Source: JBCDCU01 sp039180865
GTDB taxonomy: Bacteria; Pseudomonadota; Alphaproteobacteria; Rhizobiales; JACESI01
Length of the DNA stretch: 26,645 bases
Assembly (NCBI GenBank): GCA_039180865.1
Contig: JBCDCZ010000027.1
Location: 1-26,645 of the forward strand
Direction of reading: 5' to 3'
Below are positions 8,149 through 17,024 of this stretch, piece after piece (the stretch's first letter is position 1; the number at the start of each line of letters is the position of its first letter). A program made the position numbers and the translations under genes. Below the pieces are notes generated by a model that had not been told where the DNA came from, did no database searches, and saw nothing but the letters and a program-made list of their open reading frames with translations.

Positions 8149-11100
8149 TCAGGCTGCCTGTGTTTCAGCGACCGCAATTTTAGCGAGCTGGCTCAAAATC
8201 ACAGCGCAGCCTTTGAGCCGTTTCTCCGGAACCGGCCAGTCACGCAGGATGACCAAGCGTTGGTCCGGTTTGATCTTTGCAAGGGTTCCCTGTTCGGAGA
8301 TGTAACGGACAAGGCCCGTCGGATTGGGGAACTCTTTGTTCCTCAACGTAAGCACAACACCTTTCGGTCCAGCGTCGACTTTTTCGACATTTGCTCGGCG
8401 GCAGAGTGCCTTAATGTAGACGATCTTGAGGAGGTGTTCGACCTCCTCCGGTAACGGGCCGAAGCGATCAATGATTTCCGCTCCGAGCGCGTCAATCTCC
8501 TCACTCGTTGATAGATCTGCAAGCCTTCGGTAAAGCGAAAGCCTCAGATTGAGATCAGGCACATAGTGTTCCGGGATAAGGACCGGGGTGCCGACGGTGA
8601 TCTGCGGGGACCATTGTCCATCGTCGTCGATATCGCCGCCTGCTTTTTGTTGAGCAACGGCCTCTTCCAACATTTGCTGATAGAGTTCGAATCCAACCTC
8701 GCGCACGTGTCCTGATTGTTGTTCGCCCAGAAGATTTCCGGATCCGCGCAAATCGAGATCGTGGCTTGCAAGCTGAAAACCTGCGCCGAGACTATCGAGC
8801 GACTGCAGCACGCGCAAACGCCGTTCTGCGGCCTTGGTGAGCGTCTTATTGACTGGGACCGTCATGATCGCATAAGCGCGCGTTTTAGACCGCCCGACGC
8901 GTCCGCGGATCTGATAGAGCTGTGCGAGACCGAACATGTCGGCGCGATGCACGATCAGCGTGTTTGCACTTGGAACATCGAGGCCGGATTCGACAATTGT
9001 CGTCGACAAGAGCACATCGTACTGGCCGTCATAAAAGGCCGTCATAATGTCCTCAAGCTCTGACGGAGCCATCTGGCCATGGGCGACCGCTATCTTCAGT
9101 TCAGGCACTTTTTCTTCAAGAAACTCCCTGACGGTGCGGATATCGGTGATCCTTGGGCAGACGTAGAAGGATTGCCCACCGCGATACCGTTCGCGCAGGA
9201 GCGCTTCCCGTACGACGAGCCCGTCAAACGGCGAGATAAACGTCCTAACCGATAACCTGTCGACGGGCGGTGTCGTGATCAGCGAGAGCTCCCGCACACC
9301 GGTGAGTGCAAGCTGCAACGTGCGGGGAATTGGCGTTGCCGACAAGGTCAGAACGTGCACATCGGCTTTCAGTTCCTTTAACCGCTCCTTGTGTTTTACG
9401 CCGAACCGCTGTTCTTCGTCGATGATAAGAAGGCCAAGCGCCTTGAACCCTATTCCCTTGCCCAGGAGAGCGTGGGTGCCGACAACGATATCGACATCGC
9501 CTTCCTTGAGTCCCCTCTTCGTATCGGACAAAGCCTTGGGACCAACAAGGCGTGATGCCTGCTCTACGCGGACGGGTAATCCCTGGAAACGATCTTTGAA
9601 GGTCTTGAAATGCTGACGGGCGAGAAGTGTGGTCGGAACCACAATAGCGACCTGCTTGCCGTTCATCACCGCGACAAAGGCGGCCCGAAGCGCAACTTCG
9701 GTCTTGCCGAAGCCGACATCACCGCAAACGAGCCGGTCCATTGGCTTTCCTGCTGAAAGATCATCCAGCACGGAATCGATGGCCGTTAACTGATCTTCTG
9801 TCTCATCATAGGGAAAACGGGTCGCGAATTCGTCGTAGAGGCCATCAGGAGGCGGCAACGCTTCCGCGGTTTTCAAAGCCCGCTGAGCAGCGACCGCGAT
9901 CAGTTGATCGGCCATCTCCAGGAGCCGTTTTTTGAGTTTCGCCTTGCGCGCCTGCCAGGCTGTGCCGCCAAGCCGGTCAAGCTGAGCTTCGCCTTCGGCA
10001 GAAGCTCCATATCTTGAAAGAAGCTCAATGTTCTCAACAGGAACGAAGAGCCGGTCGCCGCCGTGGTAGACGATCTCGAGGCAATCATGGGGGGCGCCTG
10101 CCGCTTCGATCGACTTCAGCCCCTCGAAGCGTCCAATACCGTGGTCGATGTGAACAACGAGATCGCCCTCCGCGAGGCTTGCAACCTCGGAAATGAAACC
10201 TGCATCCTTGCGCCGCCTTTTGCTCTTTCGAACAAGGCGGTCCCCCAGAATGTCCTGTTCCCCGATGACCGCAAGGCTTGCTGTTTCAAAGCCCGCTTCA
10301 AGGGGAAGAACCACCAAGGCGCATTGTGGCGCCTCAAGGCCCAGAACACCATCCCAATCGGAGACTTTTGATAAAGCGCTCACACCGTGATCGGCGAGAA
10401 CCTGCGCCATCCGATCCGCCGATCCTTCGGACCAACAGGCGATAACTGGGGTCTTTTCCTCTTTAATCTTCTCGGAGATGAAATCCTTCACCGCGTCGAA
10501 GACATTGGCGTCAGCACTTTGCCGTTCTGCAGCGAAGCTGTGCCCGTGACGTCCACCGAGATCGATAACCTGCCGGTCGGTTTCCAGTTGCTGGAAGGGC
10601 GACAGATCAAGACGAAGCCTACCGGAGATCAACGAGGCAACGTCTTCCGGTGCCAGGTACAGGCGTTCCGGTTCGACGGGTTTATAAGGTGCTGCGCCAT
10701 CGGACAGGGTCTCTTCGAGTGCGGATGCGCGCGCTTCATAATGATCCTGAACTTGCTGGTAGCGGCTTTTCAGTGCCTCGTCAGCGAGGTGATCTACGAT
10801 AATCGGTGTCTTGCCAAGCAGGGCGAACACATCAGACAGGCCGTCATAAAAGAGCGGTAGCCAGTGCTCCATCCCGGCGAAACGCCGACCCTCTGAGATT
10901 GCCTGATAAAGACCATCGTCTCTATTGGCTGCTCCGAACGCGCGAACATAGTGTTCCCGGAACCGCTTGATCGAGGCATCGTCGAGCGGCACCTCGCTCA
11001 TTGGCACCAGTTCGAAGTGTCTGAGTTGCTGAAGACTGCGCTGGCTATCGACGTCGAAACTTCGGATCGACTCGAGCGTGTCTCCGAAAAAATCGAGCCT

Positions 11101-11667
11101 TAGAGGCGCGCCATCTCCAGGCGCGTAGAGATCGACGATCCCACCCCTCACCGCGTATTCGCCGCGCTCTCGCACAGTCGAAACCCGTTCAAAGCCATTG
11201 TCACCAAGCCAGGCGGTGATCGCCTTCATATCGATCCGGTTGCCGGGTTTTCCGGACAGGGCTTTGCCTGTGAGTTGATCCGGTTCCGGGATGCGCTGCA
11301 TGACGGCATTGGCCGTCATCAGTACGATGACCGGAATTGAGGGATCACTTGCAAAATCTGACAGTCGAGAAAACGCGGCCATGCGCGCTGCTAGAACCGG
11401 GGATGACGGAGAAACCCGATCATAGGGCAAACAATCCCATGCCGGGATCTCTATGATTTCGGCTTCAGGTGCGAAGAAAGACAACGCATCTGCAATCATT
11501 GAAAGACGGGCGCCATCGCGCGTGATCATTGCAATAGAAGGTCCGGTTCCGCCCTGCTTCGCCGCTTCGCGCGCCAGGTCAGCCAACAACAGTCCTTCCA
11601 TCCCGTCCGGTACGCCGGACAGGATCTTGTCGCCGCTTTCTTCAAGGATCGCTTTGGGAGTTATCAT
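8149..11667 (-). CDS. mfd: Transcription-repair coupling factor Mfd
   Basis: Full-length (1172 residues; the family is about 1150). Mfd releases RNA polymerase stalled at DNA lesions and recruits UvrA for nucleotide excision repair. The domains appear in order: a UvrB-homology module in the first 350 residues (including R-G-G-I-V-D-L-Y-A-P-G-D), the RNA-polymerase-interacting domain at about 500-560 (DLVVHIDHGIGRFEG), the SF2 translocase with Walker A GDVGFGKT at about residue 648 and Walker B DEEQ at about 749, the R-G-R-V-G-R-S motif VI, and a C-terminal UvrA-regulating domain. All motifs look intact. The ATG at 11667 is 31 bases after sdhE on the same strand, so the two are likely co-transcribed. 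The C-terminus faces the dsbA-like gene. Confidence 0.97.
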   Translation of the reverse strand: MITPKAILEESGDKILSGVPDGMEGLLLADLAREAAKQGGTGPSIAMITRDGARLSMIADALSFFAPEAEIIEIPAWDCLPYDRVSPSSPVLAARMAAFSRLSDFASDPSIPVIVLMTANAVMQRIPEPDQLTGKALSGKPGNRIDMKAITAWLGDNGFERVSTVRERGEYAVRGGIVDLYAPGDGAPLRLDFFGDTLESIRSFDVDSQRSLQQLRHFELVPMSEVPLDDASIKRFREHYVRAFGAANRDDGLYQAISEGRRFAGMEHWLPLFYDGLSDVFALLGKTPIIVDHLADEALKSRYQQVQDHYEARASALEETLSDGAAPYKPVEPERLYLAPEDVASLISGRLRLDLSPFQQLETDRQVIDLGGRHGHSFAAERQSADANVFDAVKDFISEKIKEEKTPVIACWSEGSADRMAQVLADHGVSALSKVSDWDGVLGLEAPQCALVVLPLEAGFETASLAVIGEQDILGDRLVRKSKRRRKDAGFISEVASLAEGDLVVHIDHGIGRFEGLKSIEAAGAPHDCLEIVYHGGDRLFVPVENIELLSRYGASAEGEAQLDRLGGTAWQARKAKLKKRLLEMADQLIAVAAQRALKTAEALPPPDGLYDEFATRFPYDETEDQLTAIDSVLDDLSAGKPMDRLVCGDVGFGKTEVALRAAFVAVMNGKQVAIVVPTTLLARQHFKTFKDRFQGLPVRVEQASRLVGPKALSDTKRGLKEGDVDIVVGTHALLGKGIGFKALGLLIIDEEQRFGVKHKERLKELKADVHVLTLSATPIPRTLQLALTGVRELSLITTPPVDRLSVRTFISPFDGLVVREALLRERYRGGQSFYVCPRITDIRTVREFLEEKVPELKIAVAHGQMAPSELEDIMTAFYDGQYDVLLSTTIVESGLDVPSANTLIVHRADMFGLAQLYQIRGRVGRSKTRAYAIMTVPVNKTLTKAAERRLRVLQSLDSLGAGFQLASHDLDLRGSGNLLGEQQSGHVREVGFELYQQMLEEAVAQQKAGGDIDDDGQWSPQITVGTPVLIPEHYVPDLNLRLSLYRRLADLSTSEEIDALGAEIIDRFGPLPEEVEHLLKIVYIKALCRRANVEKVDAGPKGVVLTLRNKEFPNPTGLVRYISEQGTLAKIKPDQRLVILRDWPVPEKRLKGCAVILSQLAKIAVAETQAA

Positions 11668-11698
11668 CTCATACGGTCGTGGTTGGCCTTACGGTCGG

Positions 11699-11986
11699 TC
11701 AAGCGCCGTGAAACGCTATGATGCGATCAAGGAGCGCTGAACGGTAATTCTCCGGAATTTCGGCTTCTCCACTGATCCACTTGAAGAGTTCGCGGTCCGG
11801 CACATCCATCAGGCGTTCAAAAACGTCGAGTTCGTTGTCGCTGAGGGTTGTGAGATGATTGTCGGCGAATGTGCCGAGCACAATGTCCATTTCTTTGATG
11901 CCCCGATGCCAAGCGCGAAACAGTAATTTCTTGCGGCGCGGCTCCAGTCCATCGGACGAAAGCTGAGGACCGTTCATGTTGATCAT
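11699..11986 (-). CDS. sdhE: FAD assembly factor SdhE (YgfY/DUF339)
   Basis: A 95-residue protein. SdhE helps insert FAD covalently into the flavoprotein subunit of succinate dehydrogenase and acts in the cytoplasm. The family's RGxxE motif is present as RGIKEMD at about residues 28-34, followed by D-I-V-L-G and a helical C-terminal half ending D-R-I-I-A-F. The ATG at 11986 is supported by AGGGGAAG seven bases upstream; an ATG at 11977 is second best. Downstream is mfd (31 bases), upstream and divergent is recG. The neighbourhood of recG, sdhE and mfd is usual in alphaproteobacteria. A strong leader hairpin lies just upstream (see 12003-12027). Confidence 0.92.
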   Translation of the reverse strand: MINMNGPQLSSDGLEPRRKKLLFRAWHRGIKEMDIVLGTFADNHLTTLSDNELDVFERLMDVPDRELFKWISGEAEIPENYRSALLDRIIAFHGA

Positions 11987-12002
11987 TGCTCTTCCCCTTT
12001 AA

Positions 12003-12027
12003 ACGGCGCTCCATGTGCCAGCGCCGT
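12003..12027. repeat. 8-bp inverted repeat in the sdhE leader
   Basis: Perfect arms ACGGCGCT / AGCGCCGT with a 9-base loop. It ends about 16 bases upstream of the sdhE start, immediately before its Shine-Dalgarno sequence on the minus strand. If transcribed it would form a stable hairpin next to the ribosome site. Only three T residues follow, so it is unlikely to be a terminator. Confidence 0.45.
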
Positions 12028-12044
12028 CCAACTACATCGCGCGG

Positions 12045-12077
12045 TCCTATACCGTTTCAAGCCGCGCCGCTATAGGA
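12045..12077. promoter_or_regulatory. Paired TCCTATA/TATAGGA inverted repeat, possible divergent -10 elements
   Basis: In the short divergent interval between sdhE and recG, TCCTATA (12045-12051) and TATAGGA (12071-12077) form a 7-bp inverted repeat. Each arm reads TATAGGA outward, towards its own gene, at a plausible -10 distance (about 40-60 bases from each start). No good -35 hexamers accompany them, so the promoter call is tentative. It could instead be an operator shared by the two genes. Confidence 0.35.
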
Positions 12078-12112
12078 TTAGGCGCTCGCAGAAAGAATAT
12101 CTCGCAAAGCCG

Positions 12113-14227
12113 ATGGCAACCCGCCCCACAGATCTCGATCCCCTTTTTCAGTCCGCAGAGACACTGCCCGGTATCGGACCGAAACTTTCGCGTGTTTTGC
12201 GGCGGCTCGTCCCGAATCTGCGAGAGAATGCGGATGTGCGCGTTGTCGATCTCTTGTTCCACCTTCCGGTGAATCTGATCGATCGCCGTGAAAGGCCGGG
12301 AATTTCGGGCGCCAGGCCAGGGCGTGTCGTGACTTTGGAGGTCACTATTGACGAGCACCGTCCTCCGCCGCGTGGCAACCGACGCGCACCCTACAGGGTC
12401 GCTGTGCATGACGAGACGGGCGCGTTGACACTCGTCTTTTTCAAGACTCATGGCGACTATCTGGCGAAGCTTCTCCCGATCGGAGAAACCCGCTTTATCA
12501 GCGGAAAAGTCGAAGATTACGGCGGCTTCCTGCAGATGCCACATCCGGACCACATGTTGAGCGCGGCGGAATTCGATGCGCTTCCCATCATTGAGCCGGT
12601 CTACCCGATGACTGCAGGATTATCACAAAAGGTTTTTGCCCGGTCAGTGAGAAGTGCGTTGGAATTGCTTCCCGATTTACCGGAATGGAGCGATCCGGCT
12701 TTGATTGAAGCACGTGGATGGCCGAGTTTTCACAATGCCTTGCACAAGCTCCATCTGCCCGCCGATGGCAGCGAAGCACTCCCTGAACATCCAGCGCGGA
12801 TGCGCCTTGCCTATGACGAGCTTCTCGCCGGCCAGATCGCTCTTTCTCTGGTTCGAGAGCGAGTAAAAAAGGCAAAGGGACATGTGAAACTGGGGACCGG
12901 CAATTTTTCGGAACCGATCCGAGAGGCTTTGCCTTTTGAACTCACTGATGCGCAAAACGAGGTGCTTTCGCAAATACGCGCTGATCTTGCAGGCCCACAG
13001 CGTATGGCGCGGCTTCTTCAAGGCGATGTCGGGTCCGGAAAGACTGTCGTCGGTCTTCTGGCAGCAGCGACTGCTGCCGAAGCCGGTTTCCAAACGGCGT
13101 TGATGGCACCGACCGAAATCCTGGCTAGACAGCACTATGCAACCCTTCAAAGGTTTGCAGCCACGTCCGGCATGAAAGTGGCGATCCTGACAGGGCAGGA
13201 AAAAGGAGCAGTGAGAAAAGAGGTGCTAGACGGTCTTGCAAACGGCAGCATCGATCTTGTCGCAGGAACCCACGCGCTCTTCCAGGATAGCGTGTCTTTC
13301 TCCAACCTTGGCCTTGTTATCATCGATGAACAGCATCGCTTCGGCGTTCATCAACGCCTTGCTCTTATGGCCAAGGGAGATCAGCCGGATCTTCTCGCAA
13401 TGACGGCGACACCGATCCCGAGAACTCTGGTGATGACATATTTTGGGGATATGGATGTTTCGAAGCTGACCGGTAAGCCGGCCGGGCGAAAGCCGGTCGA
13501 GACGGCAACCCTTTCCTTCGAACGGATCGGCGATCTCGTCGACCGGCTAAAATTGCGCATTGCAGCGGGAGAAAAGGTCTACTGGGTCTGTCCATTGGTC
13601 GAGGAAAACGAGGAGCTTGATTTTACCGCCGCGGAGGAGCGTTTCGAAGCGCTCGGAAAGATCTTTCCAAACGACGTCGTGCTCGTTCACGGCCGTATGA
13701 GTGGCGCCGAGAAAGATGCTGCGATGGACCAGTTCAAGAATGGGCCTGCGAAGGTCCTCGTTGCAACCACAGTAATTGAAGTCGGTGTTGATGTGCCTGA
13801 CGCGACCATCATCATCATCGAGCATGCTGAACGCTTCGGGCTCTCCCAACTTCACCAATTGCGCGGTCGGGTCGGGCGCGGTGATAGGGCGTCAAGCTGT
13901 GTTCTCCTTTACAAGGGGCCGCTTGGTGAGGTTGCGAAACGCCGTTTGGAGGTCATGAAAGAGACCGAGGACGGATTTGTGATCGCGGAGGAAGATCTAA
14001 AACTTCGCGGCGAAGGTGATCTGCTCGGCACGAAGCAAAGCGGTATGCCCGGCTTCCGTCTCGCTGACATGGCGGTTCATGGTGACTTGTTGGCTGTCGC
14101 GCGCGACGACGCGCGGGCGTTTCTCTCGCGCGATCGGGCGCTTAAAACTCCACGAGGTGAAGCCGTAAGGCGTCTTCTCTATCTGTTTGATCGGGATGAG
14201 GCGATCAGGCTGTTGCGGGCAGGCTGA
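12113..14227 (+). CDS. recG: ATP-dependent DNA helicase RecG
   Basis: A 704-residue SF2 helicase that regresses stalled replication forks and processes Holliday junctions. The N-terminal wedge/OB domain starts with the helix-hairpin-like LPGIGPKLSRVL and L-F-H-L-P segments. Walker A is GDVGSGKT at about residue 304, and Walker B is DEQH at about 404 (IIDEQHRFGVHQR). Motif III TATPIPRT, the H-G-R-M segment and motif VI LRGRVGRG are all present, and the C-terminal GEGDLLGTKQSG motif is intact. The start at 12113 has a weak ribosome site. Its stop codon directly abuts the stop of the convergent DUF502 gene, with no bases between them. Confidence 0.97.
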   Translation: MATRPTDLDPLFQSAETLPGIGPKLSRVLRRLVPNLRENADVRVVDLLFHLPVNLIDRRERPGISGARPGRVVTLEVTIDEHRPPPRGNRRAPYRVAVHDETGALTLVFFKTHGDYLAKLLPIGETRFISGKVEDYGGFLQMPHPDHMLSAAEFDALPIIEPVYPMTAGLSQKVFARSVRSALELLPDLPEWSDPALIEARGWPSFHNALHKLHLPADGSEALPEHPARMRLAYDELLAGQIALSLVRERVKKAKGHVKLGTGNFSEPIREALPFELTDAQNEVLSQIRADLAGPQRMARLLQGDVGSGKTVVGLLAAATAAEAGFQTALMAPTEILARQHYATLQRFAATSGMKVAILTGQEKGAVRKEVLDGLANGSIDLVAGTHALFQDSVSFSNLGLVIIDEQHRFGVHQRLALMAKGDQPDLLAMTATPIPRTLVMTYFGDMDVSKLTGKPAGRKPVETATLSFERIGDLVDRLKLRIAAGEKVYWVCPLVEENEELDFTAAEERFEALGKIFPNDVVLVHGRMSGAEKDAAMDQFKNGPAKVLVATTVIEVGVDVPDATIIIIEHAERFGLSQLHQLRGRVGRGDRASSCVLLYKGPLGEVAKRRLEVMKETEDGFVIAEEDLKLRGEGDLLGTKQSGMPGFRLADMAVHGDLLAVARDDARAFLSRDRALKTPRGEAVRRLLYLFDRDEAIRLLRAG

Positions 14228-14908
14228 TTATTCGGCGGCTTGCTTGTCAGCCGCTTCTGCGAGTTCCTTCAGATGCTCCTGATCGTACTCTGGAGAAACA
14301 AGCCCTGCGGAAATTACAAGCTTAGCGGCTTCTTCAACGGACATATCGAGTGGAATGATATCTTCCTCATGTACGAATAAGAGAAAGCCCGAAGTCGGAT
14401 TCGGTGTGGTCGGGAGGAAGACGCTGAATACCTTTTCTCCACGGTCGTCGAGTTTATGGATGACTTCGCCTTGTGCCTCGGTTGAGATAAAGACAACGGC
14501 GTAGAGCCCGCGGCGCGGATATTCGATCAGTCCTGCGCGCTGAAAGCTCTTTTCATTCTGAGACAGAACGGTCTCGAAAATCTGTTTCAGGCCGCTGTAA
14601 AGGTTTCTAATGAGCGGCATGCTTTGCATCATGCGTTCACCCGCGGCAATGATGCTTCTGCCAATAAAGTTAGCCGTAACAAAACCAAGGAGAGTCAAGG
14701 CGATGATTGCAAACACCAGCCCGACGCCCGGGACTGAGAACGGGAGGTAATTGTCGGGATTGTAAGCTGCGGGAATGAGGGGTTTAACCGTCTCATCGAC
14801 ATAGGTGATGAACGTCCATGTCAGATAGGCCGTTATGCTAATTGGCGCAGCGATAACCAGCCCCGTCAGGAAGTAGTTGCGCAACCGTGTTAACGGAGGC
14901 GGATTCAC
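14228..14908 (-). CDS. DUF502 family inner-membrane protein
   Basis: A 226-residue protein with two predicted membrane segments (about 12-34, in FLTGLVIAAPISITAYLTW, and about 60-82, in GLVFAIIALTLLGFVTANFI). A soluble domain of DUF502 type follows, with P-L-I-R-N-L-Y-S-G-L-K-Q-I, a YPRRGLYAVVFIS segment, F-L-P-T-T-P-N-P-T-S-G and a D-M-S-V-E-E-A segment. The start is the GTG at 14908; the frame extends about 17 codons upstream without an ATG and without a good ribosome site, so the N-terminus is uncertain. The function is unknown. It is downstream of glmS on the same strand, 179 bases away. No terminator space exists after its stop. Confidence 0.85.
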   Translation of the reverse strand: MNPPPLTRLRNYFLTGLVIAAPISITAYLTWTFITYVDETVKPLIPAAYNPDNYLPFSVPGVGLVFAIIALTLLGFVTANFIGRSIIAAGERMMQSMPLIRNLYSGLKQIFETVLSQNEKSFQRAGLIEYPRRGLYAVVFISTEAQGEVIHKLDDRGEKVFSVFLPTTPNPTSGFLLFVHEEDIIPLDMSVEEAAKLVISAGLVSPEYDQEHLKELAEAADKQAAE

Positions 14909-15087
14909 CGCCGCAGCCAGGCCGTGGTGTTTATCGTGGCGATCGTGCTTAGTCAGGGCTCATTCCTTGGGTTGGCGGAGTTCAGAGTTCATCCAACTCA
15001 AATAGTACATAGCCACTTCGAAACGCCTAACAAGACGTTTTTTTGGTGCTTTGCCTTTCGTTTGCGCGGTTTCGGAAGCCTTCGCGG

Positions 15088-16914
15088 CTATTCCACCGTG
15101 ACCGATTTAGCGAGGTTGCGGGGCTGATCGACGTCGGTCCCCATGAAGACCGCTGTATGATAGGCGAGAAGTTGTACCGGAAGCGCATAAATGATCGGCG
15201 CGAGTAACGACGGGACGTTCGGCATGATGATCGTTTCAAACGCATCGATACCGGCTTCTTCTACGCCGCGTTCATCAGTGATAAGGATGATCTGACCACC
15301 GCGGGCTGCAACTTCCTGCATGTTTGACGCTGTCTTCTCAAAAAGCGTGTCATGGGGAGCAATCACAACAACCGGCATGTTCTCGTCGATCAGTGCAATA
15401 GGCCCGTGTTTGAGCTCCCCCGCAGGATAGCCCTCAGCGTGGATGTAAGAGATCTCCTTCAGTTTGAGCGCACCTTCCATGGCAAGCGCGAAATTCGTGC
15501 CACGACCAAGATAGAGAACGTCTTCCGCACGCGAGATCTGCTTCGCGAGCTGGTCGATCTGTTTTTCAAGCTTTAATGCCTGTTCGACGTAAGACGGTGC
15601 ATCGGCAATGATCAGGAAGTGTTCTTCCAGTTCCTTTGCTGTCAGTGTGCCCCGCTCCTGACCTGCTTTGAGAGCGAGTGACGCAAGAGCCGAAAGCTGA
15701 CCAGTGAATGCTTTCGTAGACGCGACCCCGATTTCCGGACCTGCAAGGGTTGGGTAAACGATGTTGCTTTCCCTTGCGATCGTTGATTCCTGGACATTGA
15801 CGATTGCTCCAATCGGGAGGCCTTCGCTCTTGCAATACCGTAGCGAGGCGAGTGTGTCTGCGGTCTCACCGGATTGCGAGATAAAGAGCGCGAGACCGTT
15901 GGGGTCGAGTGGCATTTCGCGGTAGCGGAATTCGGACGCGACATCGATTTCGACGGGAAGGCGCGCGATGCGCTCGAACCAGTATTTCGCGATCAGGCCA
16001 GCATAATAGGCAGTCCCGCAAGCCGAAATGTAGAGCCGTGAGACAGCATTGAAATCTATGCCGTCCGTCACGTCGTCACGAAACTTTCGATTTGAAAGAT
16101 CGATGTAATGATTGAATGTATGCGCAACGACATCGCCTTGCTCATAGATTTCCTTCTGCATGAAATGGCGGTGGTTGCCTTTTTCGGCGAGTTTGGAAAT
16201 CGCCAGCGATGTCTGACGCGCCCGTTCCACAGGCTGGTCGTTTTCATCGAAAATCTCGACGGAATTGCGCGTGATAACTGCCCAATCCCCATCCTGCAGG
16301 TATGTAACGATGTTTGTGAACGGAGAAAGTGCAATGGCGTCGGAACCGATGAAATTCTCGCCGTCGCCGTGACCGATCGCGATCGGACTACCGCGTCGCG
16401 CGCAAATCATCAAATCGTCTTCATTTGAGAAGAGGAAGGCGAGCGCGAAGGCGCCCGTGAGTTCCTTGATCGTCAGCCGGACAGCCTCTACGGGGCTGGT
16501 ACCCTCTGCAATCCGATGGTTGACCGCTTGCGCGACGACTTCCGTATCTGTCTCTGATTGGAAATCCCTTCCCTTGGTTTTCAAATCACGCCGCAATTCC
16601 CGAAAGTTTTCAACGATCCCGTTGTGCACAACAGCAACCACGCCAGCCTGATGTGGATGGGCGTTTGCTTCGCTTGGAGCGCCATGGGTTGCCCAGCGCG
16701 TATGGCCGATCCCGCTGACGCCGTTTAGTCCGGCATCTGTCAGTTTCTCTTCGAGATTGATCAGTTTGCCTTCGGCCCGGCAACGCGCAAGAGCACCGCC
16801 TTCAAGCGTGGCAATCCCGGCGGAATCATATCCGCGATATTCCAGCCGCTTGAGACTGTCGACGAGTTTAGCCGCGACGGGCTCTTTACCGAGAATGCCA
16901 ATAATTCCGCACAT
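15088..16914 (-). CDS. glmS: Glutamine--fructose-6-phosphate aminotransferase GlmS
   Basis: A 608-residue enzyme, the family's normal size, that makes glucosamine-6-phosphate from fructose-6-phosphate and glutamine, the first step to UDP-GlcNAc for peptidoglycan and lipid A. The N-terminal glutaminase domain begins MCGIIGILG, with Cys2 the catalytic nucleophile after Met removal, and has the GIGHTRWATHG motif. The two SIS isomerase domains carry ISACGTAYYA, the S-Q-S-G-E-T-A-D-T phosphosugar loop and the E-G-Y-P-A-G-E-L-K-H-G-P segment. The C-terminus ends DQPRNLAKSVTVE, as is typical. It follows glmU on the same strand after 110 bases, so the two UDP-GlcNAc genes may be one operon. The ribosome site is weak. 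No glmS ribozyme is apparent upstream. Confidence 0.97.
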   Translation of the reverse strand: MCGIIGILGKEPVAAKLVDSLKRLEYRGYDSAGIATLEGGALARCRAEGKLINLEEKLTDAGLNGVSGIGHTRWATHGAPSEANAHPHQAGVVAVVHNGIVENFRELRRDLKTKGRDFQSETDTEVVAQAVNHRIAEGTSPVEAVRLTIKELTGAFALAFLFSNEDDLMICARRGSPIAIGHGDGENFIGSDAIALSPFTNIVTYLQDGDWAVITRNSVEIFDENDQPVERARQTSLAISKLAEKGNHRHFMQKEIYEQGDVVAHTFNHYIDLSNRKFRDDVTDGIDFNAVSRLYISACGTAYYAGLIAKYWFERIARLPVEIDVASEFRYREMPLDPNGLALFISQSGETADTLASLRYCKSEGLPIGAIVNVQESTIARESNIVYPTLAGPEIGVASTKAFTGQLSALASLALKAGQERGTLTAKELEEHFLIIADAPSYVEQALKLEKQIDQLAKQISRAEDVLYLGRGTNFALAMEGALKLKEISYIHAEGYPAGELKHGPIALIDENMPVVVIAPHDTLFEKTASNMQEVAARGGQIILITDERGVEEAGIDAFETIIMPNVPSLLAPIIYALPVQLLAYHTAVFMGTDVDQPRNLAKSVTVE

Positions 16915-17024
16915 CGTTGTGTTTGTCCCTGATCTTTCCGCACAGCGTTCCTACGCTTCTTTGCCATCTCTTTGAATACAAAGACAATTGCAGATTGTTA
17001 ATGGGGTGTAAGAGCTTATCGCTG

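Noticed and set aside
10387..10860. 157-codon open frame on the plus strand inside mfd
   Set aside because: Antisense to a full-length, motif-complete mfd; it shows no domain and no ribosome site.
15021..15044. AAACG/CGTTT hairpin followed by T residues
   Set aside because: The stem is only five mostly A-T pairs, and it points along the plus strand, where no gene ends nearby.
16944..16957. AGCGT/ACGCT hairpin in the glmU-glmS gap as a glmS riboswitch or attenuator
   Set aside because: Only five pairs and no glmS-ribozyme-like conserved core; not supportable.
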